64,000 nucleotides of DNA. Source: Photobacterium profundum SS9. GTDB taxonomy: Bacteria > Pseudomonadota > Gammaproteobacteria > Enterobacterales > Vibrionaceae. The translations under genes and the position numbers were made by a program. How positions within the stretch are numbered: the first letter of the stretch is position 1; each line of letters begins with the position of its first letter. This document shows positions 1-8,812 of the stretch, piece by piece. Below the pieces are notes generated by a model that made no database searches, was not told the DNA's origin, and was given only the letters and a program-made list of their open reading frames with translations. The stretch is from contig NC_006371.1 in assembly GCF_000196255.1 (NCBI RefSeq), positions 1,158,467-1,222,466 on the forward strand. The letters are read 5' to 3'.

Positions 1-2278
1 TACCGATACCCGTACCACCTAGGTTAGGTTGTGTTGCTTGTACAAAGAGGCGGTCGTTTTCGACTTCACCAAAGTTCCAGCCTTCACCATAAAAGTAAGT
101 ATTTGGATCGACATTTTTCACCGCTGCCAATGACTCTTGGATTTGTGCTAATGGATGATGCCCCATCAAGTCAAAACGGAAAGAATCAATCTTGTAATCA
201 CGAGACCAAACAACCAATGAATCTTTGATCAACTTACCCATCATCGTGCGTTCCGGTGCGGTATTAGAACAACACGTCGAGTTTTCAACAGAGCCTGTAA
301 CCGGATTCAGGCGGTTGTAATACCAAGGTACGATCTTATCTAGCACTGATGTTTCAGATTCAGGACCTGCCGAATTCGTGTGGTTATACACCACATCCAT
401 CACGACATTCATGCCAATGTCTGTTTTAATCGACTTCACCATTTCACGCATTTCTAAAATACGTTGTTTGCCATCAGGATTCGTCGAGTAAGAACCTTCT
501 GGCACAGTGTAATGCAATGGGTCATAACCCCAGTTGAAGCTATCAGTAGCAGATACTAAACGGTTAAGTTCTTGAACCGATGGATTAGCTGCCGTGTCAT
601 TACCCTGCTCACGCTCAAGTATTTCAGCAATAGTTAAGCCAGAAGAACAATCATTCTTAAACGATGACGTTTTCACATCTGAGTTCACATCGCATAACTT
701 ACTGAAGGGTTCATTAATGTTAGCAACTTGATCTGGATCTTCATTGATGGTCGCAATATCAAAGATTGGTAATAATTGCAGGTGAGTAACACCGTTCTCT
801 TGTAACGACTTAAGATGACGAACAGGCACAGTATCGTCTTGAGTAAATGCCTCAAACTTCCCGCGAACCGCTTCTGGTGTTGATGCATCTTGAGCAGAAA
901 AATCACGTACGTGCGATTCATAAATCACAAACTTTGATGGATTATCTTGTTTGAACGGACGCTCTAATGAATCCCAACCATCTGGCTTCAATGCTGGATC
1001 ATCAAGATCTATCACTTGGCTATATTCCGAGTTCATCGACAAGCTCAGGGAATATGGGTCAGTAACTTCGTATTCTTCAACATCACCCGTTACAGGGTGA
1101 ACGACTAACACTAAGTAACGATAGAAAGTACCGCTTGGTGCTTTATCTGTCTTAAGGAACCACACACCAGAGTCTTCATCAAAGTCCATCTGTAAGCGAC
1201 CTAACTCTTTCTTGTTGGCATCGTATAATACGGTAACAATATTTTGTGCCGACGGTGCCCATACTTGGAATGTCGCTTCACTACCCGCTAGTACCGCACC
1301 TAATTCAGCATTACGCGCATACTGTGCAAACATATCATCATAGGCGCCAGCTGGTTGTACTTTGGTACCGCCAAGAACATTGCCGTCTTTATCTACAGCA
1401 ATCACTGCCATTTCGGCTTTCATTACTGGGCGCATATTGATTGCGCTATCGACACTGAACGCAGGCTTACCGACCAATTGTGGGAATTTCGCAATAGCAT
1501 CGGCAGACATTGTGCCACTGTCTAATACGATGTAATCATTTTCATACGCGTAAGCATCACCTTTAGGTTCAATGTCTGCCGCTAACGACACATATAAACG
1601 AACTTCATCTGCCCCTTCTGCGCCATCCCACAATAATGTATTTTGATCGACTAAATGCGCAGATGCGTTAGCTATACCAGAAATGGAAACAAATGCACTT
1701 TCACGGCGATCAACTGAGGTTCCACTCCCTGCAACAATAGAAGCGGTTCGGTCGGTAATATCATCAAAATTGATTGAACCATCAGCACCAAGCAAATTTT
1801 GCTTATTGTTATCTCGTACAATCAAGTTAATACAATTCGTACTACCTGCCGTTAATGGCAACTTCCAGTACGGACCATACTGATCGGCACCAACTGGTTT
1901 ATTGCTTTCATCATCCCACCCTACTAATAGTTCATCATCAGCACGGTCACATTTGTCATTGTTCCAAATATGCAGGCTGTAATTTAAATAATCAGCGGTA
2001 CTTTTAGCCACCGCAGAATCACTTTTTTCAACAAAATAGAGTACAGCCTCACCATTAGCGGCTTTAATAGGCTCTTCAACAGCACCACCTGCTGGCAGCT
2101 TTGCAACTGGGCCATCCGTTACCGGTAGATTGATATTAATAGCTGGTGGATTTGTGGTATCGAAATATCCGTTACCAGAATCACCAGAAGAATCTGATGA
2201 ACTATTACAACCAACAATGGCAGCAGTAGAAAGCAGAGGGAACATCAGTTTAGCAATCGTAGACAATTTAAAATTCAC
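1..2278 (-). CDS. pulA: Pullulanase-type alpha-1,6-glucosidase, lipoprotein (partial, runs off left edge)
   Basis: Debranching enzyme cleaving alpha-1,6 bonds of pullulan, glycogen or starch, probably anchored on the cell envelope. The gene is open at the left window edge, so about 759 residues are visible and the C-terminus is missing. It starts with GTG at 2276-2278 behind an AAGGAAAG ribosome site. The N-terminus has a lipoprotein signal with lipobox AIVGC, followed by a serine/aspartate linker. Then come beta-sandwich/CBM-like modules and a GH13 domain containing the pullulanase signature FNWGYDP, the region-I type MNVVMDVVYNHT, the nucleophile segment SFRFDLMGHH and the acid/base segment YFYGEGWNFG. 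No maltose gene neighbours are in the window. Family call is firm; secretion to the outer surface is inferred. Confidence 0.93.
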   Translation of the reverse strand, partial: MNFKLSTIAKLMFPLLSTAAIVGCNSSSDSSGDSGNGYFDTTNPPAININLPVTDGPVAKLPAGGAVEEPIKAANGEAVLYFVEKSDSAVAKSTADYLNYSLHIWNNDKCDRADDELLVGWDDESNKPVGADQYGPYWKLPLTAGSTNCINLIVRDNNKQNLLGADGSINFDDITDRTASIVAGSGTSVDRRESAFVSISGIANASAHLVDQNTLLWDGAEGADEVRLYVSLAADIEPKGDAYAYENDYIVLDSGTMSADAIAKFPQLVGKPAFSVDSAINMRPVMKAEMAVIAVDKDGNVLGGTKVQPAGAYDDMFAQYARNAELGAVLAGSEATFQVWAPSAQNIVTVLYDANKKELGRLQMDFDEDSGVWFLKTDKAPSGTFYRYLVLVVHPVTGDVEEYEVTDPYSLSLSMNSEYSQVIDLDDPALKPDGWDSLERPFKQDNPSKFVIYESHVRDFSAQDASTPEAVRGKFEAFTQDDTVPVRHLKSLQENGVTHLQLLPIFDIATINEDPDQVANINEPFSKLCDVNSDVKTSSFKNDCSSGLTIAEILEREQGNDTAANPSVQELNRLVSATDSFNWGYDPLHYTVPEGSYSTNPDGKQRILEMREMVKSIKTDIGMNVVMDVVYNHTNSAGPESETSVLDKIVPWYYNRLNPVTGSVENSTCCSNTAPERTMMGKLIKDSLVVWSRDYKIDSFRFDLMGHHPLAQIQESLAAVKNVDPNTYFYGEGWNFGEVENDRLFVQATQPNLGGTGIG

Positions 2279-2730
2279 GTTTCTTTCCTTGAATAATTCA
2301 TTCTTATTGGTCTTGGGGAAGATAAGAGTGTTTTATTTTTATGAACGGAAAGTAAGATAAAACTATCTATACAAACTGTGATTTCAGATACTTACTGGTA
2401 ATTAATATAAGTAATTTTATGCTTATTGGCAGATGGTCACAGATTGTAGGCATACAAATTAACCGACGGTAATGTACAAAATGATAGACACATCAATATT
2501 TTAAGCAGAGAACAAAATAGACCGTTTTTTTATACCATATAAATTATCACTGATGCTTAACAATGACTGCTTACAATTAAAACAAATAGATCAAAACTCC
2601 TCCATGCGTATCTTTATCTATTACCCTTCACTGCCTAGAGCTTGTGTCCATTCTTCGCTTAACCAATAGAGAAGATATAAATAATCAAAGACCACAAATA
2701 TGATAACCTTTTGTTATCATTTTTCATTTA
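2279..2730. other. Divergent intergenic region between pulA and lysR
   Basis: A 452-base AT-rich gap separates the divergent pullulanase and LysR genes, so it should hold both promoters. One GGAGGA hexamer (minus strand, near 2598-2603) resembles half of a MalT box, but a single copy about 320 bases upstream of the start is not convincing. No terminator, repeat or additional ORF was recognised. Confidence 0.4.
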
Positions 2731-3621
2731 ATGTTCAAAAATATTATGCTGAATAACCAATGGCTGAATACATTTATTACGCTGGTCGATGTAGGACATT
2801 TCACTCAAACGTCAGAAAAACTATTTATGACGCAGCCTGGTGTTAGCCAGCATATAAAGAAACTAGAAGAGCAAGTGGGCACCCTGCTATTACAACGTAT
2901 TGGCAAGAAGTTTGAGCTAACTCAAGCAGGTGAAGCGCTTTATAATTTTGGTAGGCTACGCGCAACCGAGGAAGCTGACTTATTGATATCATTAAAAACT
3001 GACAATCCCTATTCAGGTGACTGTCGTTTTGGGTGTTCAGGATCTATGGCAATGTTTCTCTACCCTAAATTTTTATCAAGGCAAAGCAAGCACCCTGAGC
3101 TTCATATCTCTATTGAAGCTGCACCAGACCAACGTATTATCAATGAAGTTTTGAATAACAATATTGATATAGGCATTATCACACAACATGTTATTTCAAC
3201 AGAACTCGAACAAGAATCACTCGGACATGACGCCCTTTGTTTAGTTGTACCTCATCAATATAAAAATCAAAAAATGACCTTCGTAGAGCTTAATCAGTTA
3301 GGATTTATTAATCACCCCAATGGTGAACAATATGCCGAACAAGTATTACGTGCGAATTATAAAGATGATTATCAATCGATAAAGCAGATCAGAAAAAGCA
3401 GTTACATCAACCAACTCAATCAGATTTTACTGCCAGTATCTATGGGGTTAGGCTACACCGTACTGCCTAGAACAACAATCGAACAATTTGAATTGCAAGA
3501 TAGTATTGCCATTTTACCAAGCGATACGGTTGTGAATGAAGAACACTTTTTGATTAAGAAAAAGTTTCGACAACTCCCTAAACGTTACCAGTGGTTTATC
3601 GATCTGATAAAGAAACAATAA
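2731..3621 (+). CDS. LysR-family transcriptional regulator
   Basis: Predicted one-component DNA-binding regulator of 296 residues, the usual LysR length. Residues about 10-65 form the winged helix-turn-helix, with the typical core TQPGVSQHIKKLEEQVG and LTQAGEALY; residues about 95-290 are the periplasmic-binding-protein-like effector domain. It begins MFKNIML; a second ATG at 2746 is equally possible because no clear ribosome site precedes either. It is transcribed away from the pullulanase gene, but a regulatory link to that gene is only positional. The inducer is unknown. Confidence 0.85.
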   Translation: MFKNIMLNNQWLNTFITLVDVGHFTQTSEKLFMTQPGVSQHIKKLEEQVGTLLLQRIGKKFELTQAGEALYNFGRLRATEEADLLISLKTDNPYSGDCRFGCSGSMAMFLYPKFLSRQSKHPELHISIEAAPDQRIINEVLNNNIDIGIITQHVISTELEQESLGHDALCLVVPHQYKNQKMTFVELNQLGFINHPNGEQYAEQVLRANYKDDYQSIKQIRKSSYINQLNQILLPVSMGLGYTVLPRTTIEQFELQDSIAILPSDTVVNEEHFLIKKKFRQLPKRYQWFIDLIKKQ

Positions 3622-3725
3622 TGGTGATTGAATGAAAATAGAAAGCCTCGATACCATATCTTTTATTCAAACAAGCTTTTTTTCTAACAAGCTTTCATTA
3701 TAACAAGACATGCTATCAAGGCTGT

Positions 3726-3748
3726 TATACCCAAGTTACCTCAAGATA
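3726..3748 (+). repeat. Solo end of the TATACCCAAG miniature repeat
   Basis: The sequence TTATACCCAAGTTACCTCAAG matches the terminal inverted repeat of the MITE family seen complete at 36004-36269 and 45363-45644. Only one end is present, just downstream of the convergent LysR and deaminase genes. It may be a decayed element or a captured end. Confidence 0.6.
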
Positions 3749-3755
3749 TTACATT

Positions 3756-4205
3756 TTACTCTTTATCTAAGTCGGCTAGTGGTAACCAATCAACATCTAC
3801 CCCTGCCTGCGTAAACATACCTTGGCTGATTTTGATTTTATCACCCCAACGAGATAAAAAGTCTTCACTCTGCTCAGGGCAATGGACCATTGATATACCC
3901 GTTTGGATAATTTTTGCAGCACAATTTGGGCAAGGAAAGTGTGTTACCCAAATTTCACACCCTGACAGATCCCTTTTCGCAAATAAAATTGCATTCTCTT
4001 CCGCGTGAAGTGTTTTCAGTAGTTTCATATCACGATCGTCGGTATTTGCACTATCTGAAATACCGTGTGGGTAGCCGTTGAAGCCCACAGAAACAATGCG
4101 ATTATGCTCTGTAATAACTGCACCTACCTGCGTAGAAGGATCTTTACTCCAAGAGCCAACTAACTCTGCCATTTGAAAAAAACGTTGTGCCCATTTTGAA
4201 ATCAT
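3756..4205 (-). CDS. Deoxycytidylate (dCMP) deaminase family protein
   Basis: Zinc-dependent cytidine/deoxycytidylate deaminase of 149 residues, expected to convert dCMP to dUMP for thymidylate synthesis in the cytosol. The zinc and catalytic signature is complete: HAEENA (His67 ligand, Glu69 proton shuttle) and PCPNC (Cys92 and Cys95 ligands). The N-terminal RFFQMAELVGSWSKDPSTQVG segment region is typical of the ComEB/dCMP deaminase branch. The ATG follows a GAGGAAGAG ribosome site. It stands alone. Substrate is assigned by family resemblance; other deaminase substrates remain possible. Confidence 0.85.
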   Translation of the reverse strand: MISKWAQRFFQMAELVGSWSKDPSTQVGAVITEHNRIVSVGFNGYPHGISDSANTDDRDMKLLKTLHAEENAILFAKRDLSGCEIWVTHFPCPNCAAKIIQTGISMVHCPEQSEDFLSRWGDKIKISQGMFTQAGVDVDWLPLADLDKE

Positions 4206-4386
4206 ATTCTCTTCCTCTACTGCAAATGCGTTCTATTCATTATTGTGCAAAACTTAACGCGAGGTCTCAACTAACATTCGCTTTTAAGGTTACTTTTCTT
4301 ATACATTTTATGCGTTAATACTTAATCGAGTGGATTTTGGCCGTGATACGTTCATAAGGCAAGCGCATAAAGTCATTGATAACGTG

Positions 4387-4447
4387 TATACCCAAGTCAC
4401 CTCAAGAGATCACTCTGAATCCTGCATCTTGAGGTGACTTGGGTATA
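4387..4447. repeat. Minimal 61-bp palindromic MITE of the TATACCCAAG family
   Basis: The element consists almost only of the two terminal inverted repeats, TATACCCAAGTCACCTCAAG and its complement, around a short centre that keeps the CACTCTGAATCCTGCATCTT side of the full-length copy. It is an internally deleted version of the 266-282 bp elements and could fold as one long hairpin. It lies between the deaminase promoter and the terminator of the nfeD/qmcA operon. Confidence 0.8.
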
Positions 4448-4460
4448 AATATTACTAGCA

Positions 4461-4490
4461 TAAAAAACGACGCTCGATATAGAGCGTCGT
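4461..4490 (-). terminator. Intrinsic terminator of the qmcA-nfeD operon
   Basis: On the minus strand a perfect 9-bp stem, ACGACGCTC with GAGCGTCGT, closes a 6-base loop and is followed by six T residues. It lies about 40 bases past the nfeD stop codon. Confidence 0.88.
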
Positions 4491-4530
4491 ATTTAATAAA
4501 GAACAATATTATAAAAGCTATATTAAGCCA

Positions 4531-4989
4531 TTATTTTTGCACTTTAGGCTGAATAATTAACATGATGCCATCAACATCAATAACCTCTACGAGTACACCG
4601 GCTTCTAAAGCAACATCGGTTCGTACAAGCCATGTTGTATCACCTAACCTCATTCGCCCTGTTCCAGCAGCTAAGGGCTCGTCTAACACGGAGACCTGCC
4701 CTATTAATTGTTCTGAACGCTTATTGAGTGTGCGCCCTTCATCTTCAATGCGGTCTTTTTTGTGTTGGTAACGCCACCACAACCACATTGTAAATAACGA
4801 GAAAACCGCAAACGTTAGCCATTGCAATGGCCAGCTCAGTGGTAGAAACGACAAGAGTAATCCAACAAGAACAGCAGAGACACCCAACCAAAGCAAGTAC
4901 CCAGCAGTTCCGAGTAATTCCAGTAGTAGCAAGGCTAAACCAAATGCTACCCAATGCCAGAAGTTCATCTGTTCAAGTAGGGCTATCAT
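4531..4989 (-). CDS. NfeD-like membrane protein (YbbJ type)
   Basis: Inner membrane protein of 152 residues, the short NfeD class. Residues about 10-65 form two to three transmembrane helices ([18 protein letters not shown], then [13 protein letters not shown]), and residues about 85-150 form the soluble OB-fold domain with [12 protein letters not shown]. Such proteins pair with SPFH/stomatin proteins in membrane microdomain quality control. The gene overlaps the upstream SPFH gene by 4 bases, so the pair is translationally coupled, and a strong terminator follows. Molecular function is not defined beyond family. Confidence 0.88.
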   Translation of the reverse strand: MIALLEQMNFWHWVAFGLALLLLELLGTAGYLLWLGVSAVLVGLLLSFLPLSWPLQWLTFAVFSLFTMWLWWRYQHKKDRIEDEGRTLNKRSEQLIGQVSVLDEPLAAGTGRMRLGDTTWLVRTDVALEAGVLVEVIDVDGIMLIIQPKVQK

Positions 4990-5924
4990 GCGTTGTTACC
5001 CTTCGTGTTATCTGATTTCGATTGATTCAATAACTCAGCAATACCCGCAATAGAGCCCATCAAGCCTGTTGCTTCAAGTGGCAGCATTATCACTTTGCCA
5101 TTTTCTGATTGGCCAATCGCTTTCAATGCATCGGTATAACCCTGTGCAATAAAGTAATTAATGGCTTTCACGTCACCTTTAGCTATTGCTTCTGATACGA
5201 CGCTTGTTGCTTTTGCTTCCGCTTCTGCTTCACGCTCACGCGCTTCAGCTTTAAGAATAACCGCCTGCTTGTCACCTTCAGCACGTAAAATTTCTGATTG
5301 CTTATGCCCTTCAGCTTTAAGGATCTCAGCCTGACGAACACCTTCTGCTGATAGAATATCTGCACGTTTATTACGCTCTGCTTTCATCTGCGCATTCATC
5401 GCAGCAATAAGATCAGCAGGTGGCTGCACATCACGAATTTCAATACGTGTAACTTTAACACCCCAAGAATTAGTCGCCAGATCAACAATGGTCAGCAACC
5501 GAGTATTGATGGTATCTCGCTGAGATAGCATTTCATCAAGTTCCATCGAACCTAATACTGTACGCATATTGGTAAGCGTTAAGTTACGAATCGCATGTTC
5601 TAAATCATTGACTTCATACGCAGCCTTCGCTGCATCAATAACTTGAATAAAACATACTGCATCGATAGTTACACTTGCATTATCACGAGAAATAACTTCT
5701 TGTGCTGGAATATCGAGCACTCTTTCCATAACACTGATTTTATTACCAATAGTGTCAACGAATGGCACAATTAAATTCAAACCAGGCTTTAGTGTTTTGG
5801 TGTAGCGCCCAAAGCGCTCTACTGTCCAATGGCTGCCTTGAGGCACCATCTTTACACCAGAAGCAATGAACGCGATTGCAACAACAATCAGTACACCGAT
5901 AGTAATTAATGAATCATATGGCAT
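4986..5924 (-). CDS. qmcA: SPFH/stomatin-family membrane protein QmcA-like
   Basis: Stomatin/prohibitin-homology (SPFH) protein of 312 residues. An N-terminal membrane anchor ([17 protein letters not shown]) is followed by the SPFH domain (about 25-190) and an alanine/glutamate-rich coiled coil with repeated [22 protein letters not shown] heptads. The C-terminus resembles E. coli QmcA (YbbK), which sits in the inner membrane and works with FtsH-type quality control. A GGAGATACC ribosome site precedes the ATG. It forms a two-gene operon with the overlapping nfeD-like gene, the same arrangement as qmcA-ybbJ. Confidence 0.92.
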   Translation of the reverse strand: MPYDSLITIGVLIVVAIAFIASGVKMVPQGSHWTVERFGRYTKTLKPGLNLIVPFVDTIGNKISVMERVLDIPAQEVISRDNASVTIDAVCFIQVIDAAKAAYEVNDLEHAIRNLTLTNMRTVLGSMELDEMLSQRDTINTRLLTIVDLATNSWGVKVTRIEIRDVQPPADLIAAMNAQMKAERNKRADILSAEGVRQAEILKAEGHKQSEILRAEGDKQAVILKAEAREREAEAEAKATSVVSEAIAKGDVKAINYFIAQGYTDALKAIGQSENGKVIMLPLEATGLMGSIAGIAELLNQSKSDNTKGNNA

Positions 5925-6111
5925 CTTGGTATCTCCTTGACAAAAACCGAGGTGGTAAAAGAGGTGTCAGGGGTCTATTGTATATGCCTCACCAAATAGC
6001 TCTACTGCTTTATGCTTGATTTTTCAGTGAAATTAAATGATTCAGTGTTTTATTGAATATAACAGGCAAAATTTTACTCGTCTATATAAAATGAAATATC
6101 ATTCATATAAA

Positions 6112-6504
6112 TTATGCTTTCTTGTCTTCATAGCTAATAATTGACAGAACCGAACCACAATTATCCATGAAGGAACATAAACGCCCCACACCGGGTACAT
6201 CCATCGGGGCAAAAACAGCTTTACCACCCGCCAATTCAACTTGCGACAATGTGGCATCAACATCGTCCACCGTCACATACACTCCCCAATGATTAGGCAC
6301 ATGGCTAGCTTCTTGTGGCTTTGCCATCACCCCACCAACAGGTTGCCCATCAGCTTTTAGTACATAATAGGCTCCAGTAGACATCGGCATTTCTTCGACA
6401 TCCCAACCAATCACATCTTTATAAAATGCGATTGCTTTTTCTGGTTCATCCACCATCAATTCAGACCAACTGAATGCACCATGTTGTTTAAACTGACTGT
6501 TCAT
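6112..6504 (-). CDS. VOC (glyoxalase/bleomycin-resistance fold) family protein
   Basis: Single-unit VOC protein of 130 residues. The start at 6504 is preferred because AAGGAG sits six bases upstream; an in-frame ATG 18 bases earlier overlaps that site. The two beta-alpha-beta modules begin GAFSWSELMVDEPEKAIAFY and NHWGVYVTVDDVDATLSQV, as in antibiotic-biosynthesis-monooxygenase-associated or CFP32-like VOC proteins. The substrate is unknown. It is a monocistronic gene with no informative neighbours. Confidence 0.85.
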   Translation of the reverse strand: MNSQFKQHGAFSWSELMVDEPEKAIAFYKDVIGWDVEEMPMSTGAYYVLKADGQPVGGVMAKPQEASHVPNHWGVYVTVDDVDATLSQVELAGGKAVFAPMDVPGVGRLCSFMDNCGSVLSIISYEDKKA

Positions 6505-6754
6505 TACTTGCTCCTTTAGCATGACACATGCTAGAAATTAAAAAGATAACTGCATACTGATTACTTATAAAAATAGCTTATTCTGACAAAGCAGCACGAT
6601 GAATACACAGCCTATGGTTTTGCACTACCTTGAGGCAACTTAGGAGTAGCGATGTGGATTTCTTGCAATTCATTACAAAGCTCATACACTGCTCATTATA
6701 GGTAGCAGCGTGTTGATTTTGATTACAAAAGAAAAGAAGAAAAAGGAAGACAAA

Positions 6755-7786
6755 ATGGATGTGACAGAGCAGCGTCCTCTTAACTTACTGTCTCGGTATG
6801 CTTTGGATGCGTTTAATAGCAAAAACCGCTTGCAGTACCCTTTAAATGGGCAGCTTGTTTCAAACTTAGAAGCCGTCGTTTTTTACCTGCAAGAAGCGCT
6901 TACGGTGTCACCATTAAGCTTTGAACATCACTTCACCCTAGCCAACATGCTCACCTTTAGTGGTGATATACATTCTGCCCTAAAGTCTTACCAGCAGGTT
7001 TTGCTAACAACTCAAAACCATCAAGATCAAGTCACGGCTTTAGCCTACCTTACTGTTTGGTTGCACCATCAAAACGACCATCAAAGAGTGACATCTTATC
7101 TGAGCCAACTCGAGGCGTTAGATTCGCATCACGCGTTACAAGTAAAAACATTGCTCGCGACATTAGAAGTAATTCTAAGTTACCCAATGGATTGTTTATC
7201 TCGATATGCAGCATCAAAAAAAGCGATTGATAAAATGGCATATTCTAACCATGCCATTATCGCCTTGGGTTATTTATTGAATGACGACGGATCAATCGCA
7301 ACACCATTATTAAAGCGATTAACGCTAACGCTATCTCTGGCGAATAAATATCCGAAAGCGCTTATTATCGTTACAGGAGGGTTAGCTAAGGCTGGACGAA
7401 CAGAGTCTTCTGCAATGAAAGCATGGTTAGTTGAACAAGGAATAAGTGAAGATAGAATTATCGAAGAAAATAAAGCGACGAACACCATTGATAATGCCAG
7501 ATTAAGTTTAGCGTTATTGGCTAAATACAACATTCAAACAGCAACACTGGTGAGTGCTTCTATTCATGTTCACCGCTCTCATATTTTATTCGATATTTTA
7601 CATTGGCAGAATCGTTTACACAATAACAAAATAACACCAAGCATTAATTTTAATCATGTTGCAGTTAACGACGAACTCTCTACATCTGATTTTCCAGAAG
7701 GCAAAGTAAAGCGCGATTGCTATATCGATGCCTTACGAAGCTTTGGGTTACCAGCGTTTAATTGTCCGCCGTTTGTTCAAATTTAA
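6755..7786 (+). CDS. TPR-like N-terminus fused to a DUF218/ElyC-SanA-type domain
   Basis: Protein of 343 residues from the ATG at 6755, which follows AAGGAAG; an earlier in-frame TTG at 6710 lacks such a site. Residues about 30-140 are helical and repeat-like (LTVSPLSFEHHFTLANMLTF, then HSALKSYQQVLL), consistent with TPR units. Residues about 160-330 match the DUF218 family (ElyC/SanA/YdcF): AIIALGYLL, ALIIVTGGLAKAGRTESSAM and a NTIDNARLS segment. No signal peptide or membrane helix is visible, unlike E. coli ElyC or SanA, so a cytosolic role is likely. The function of the family is poorly defined (envelope homeostasis in E. coli). Confidence 0.82.
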   Translation: MDVTEQRPLNLLSRYALDAFNSKNRLQYPLNGQLVSNLEAVVFYLQEALTVSPLSFEHHFTLANMLTFSGDIHSALKSYQQVLLTTQNHQDQVTALAYLTVWLHHQNDHQRVTSYLSQLEALDSHHALQVKTLLATLEVILSYPMDCLSRYAASKKAIDKMAYSNHAIIALGYLLNDDGSIATPLLKRLTLTLSLANKYPKALIIVTGGLAKAGRTESSAMKAWLVEQGISEDRIIEENKATNTIDNARLSLALLAKYNIQTATLVSASIHVHRSHILFDILHWQNRLHNNKITPSINFNHVAVNDELSTSDFPEGKVKRDCYIDALRSFGLPAFNCPPFVQI

Positions 7787-7813
7787 TCGCCTTGTGTTTA
7801 TACCCATTCCGTC

Positions 7814-8512
7814 TTACTTAAAGTAGTCAATTTCTTCTGGTGTTAGAAAGCGCCACTTCCCTACCTCAACATCCAATTTGATATTACCAATCTGCTCTCT
7901 ATGTAAAGTCACAACGCGATTACCAATAGCAGAGAACATACGTTTAACTTGATGGAACTTGCCCTCTGTTATTGTAAGTAGCACTTCGTTAGAGGTAACA
8001 ACATCGAGTTTCGCAGGGAAGGTAAGTTGCTTCTCACCTTGTAACTGTACGCCCAGTGCAAACTTCTCGGCGGCATCTTCTGCAATTGGATTTCTCAATC
8101 CAACACGGTACGTTTTTTCGCATTGTTTATTTGGCGTAATAATATTAAAAGACCAACGGCCATCATCGGTTATCAATACTAAACCTGTGGTATCTGCATC
8201 TAAACGTCCTGCAATATGCAGATCATCTGCTTTTTCTACATCGATGTAGTTAAACAATGATGGGTATACCTCATCAATATTCGAACAGATAGTACCCAAA
8301 GGTTTATGCATCAAAATATAACGCGAAGCACGTGCTATTAGCTTTTTTTCATCTAATAGAACATCATTGTTTTCATGAACCTGAGTCGCCTCATTACTAG
8401 CGACTTCATTATTGACAGTGACATTCCCCGCATTGATCAGCAAAGTCGCTTCATTTCGGGTTAGATCGGTACTTTTACAAATGAATTTATCAAGACGCAT
8501 AAAAGGCAACAT
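7814..8512 (-). CDS. rsuA: RsuA-family 16S rRNA pseudouridine synthase
   Basis: Pseudouridine synthase of 232 residues, close to E. coli RsuA (231), which modifies U516 of 16S rRNA. An N-terminal S4 RNA-binding domain begins MRLDKFICKSTDLTRNEA (the ATG at 8500 is an alternative start) and is followed by the catalytic domain with the signature GRLDADTTGLVLITDDG, where the Asp is the nucleophile. The C-terminus has the EGKFHQVKRMF motif. It is monocistronic. RsuA versus the related RluE/RluF branch is judged by length and motif only. Confidence 0.85.
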   Translation of the reverse strand: MLPFMRLDKFICKSTDLTRNEATLLINAGNVTVNNEVASNEATQVHENNDVLLDEKKLIARASRYILMHKPLGTICSNIDEVYPSLFNYIDVEKADDLHIAGRLDADTTGLVLITDDGRWSFNIITPNKQCEKTYRVGLRNPIAEDAAEKFALGVQLQGEKQLTFPAKLDVVTSNEVLLTITEGKFHQVKRMFSAIGNRVVTLHREQIGNIKLDVEVGKWRFLTPEEIDYFK

Positions 8513-8812
8513 TAAGACAGTAAACAGAGGTCGCTATTATCCTTATTCATTAATAAAAGACCAGCAAGGATGATTATAAATTTGCAGTATCTGACTATCA
8601 ATGTCGTGAATGGTCAGGGTGTCAGACAACAATAAAAGTACTTACTGATTCGTCAAACGTCTAATTAGTATGGTTATTTAATTTAGAGCTACAAAATCCC
8701 ACTCAATTGTGGCTCTAATTCTCTTCTCTAAAAAGTAAAAAACTCCCCAGCACGAAGTACCAGAGAGTTTTACTGTAAACCTAATTATTAATCTAACGAC
8801 TAACTAACGTGA
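8513..8812. other. Intergenic region upstream of rsuA with BCCT terminator
   Basis: A 300-base gap holding the rsuA promoter side and the terminator of the BCCT transporter (8735-8772). No further gene or repeat was seen. Confidence 0.4.
8735..8772 (-). terminator. Intrinsic terminator after the BCCT transporter
   Basis: On the minus strand a 12-bp stem with several G-U pairs (ACTCTCTGGTAC with GTGCTGGGGAGT) closes a TTC loop and is followed by six T residues. It lies about 45 bases past the transporter stop. The A-rich opposite flank could let it act weakly on the other strand. Confidence 0.8.

Noticed and set aside
2596..2609. GGAGGA hexamer as a MalT box upstream of the pullulanase
   Set aside because: A single short match far from the start; MalT promoters usually have several boxes near the promoter.
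6622..6645. CTACCTTGAGGCAACTTAGG resembling an inverted MITE end
   Set aside because: The outer GGGTATA is missing and there is no second end nearby.
7050..7533. Minus-strand frames inside the TPR-ElyC gene
   Set aside because: They lie opposite a well-supported gene and show no protein family features.
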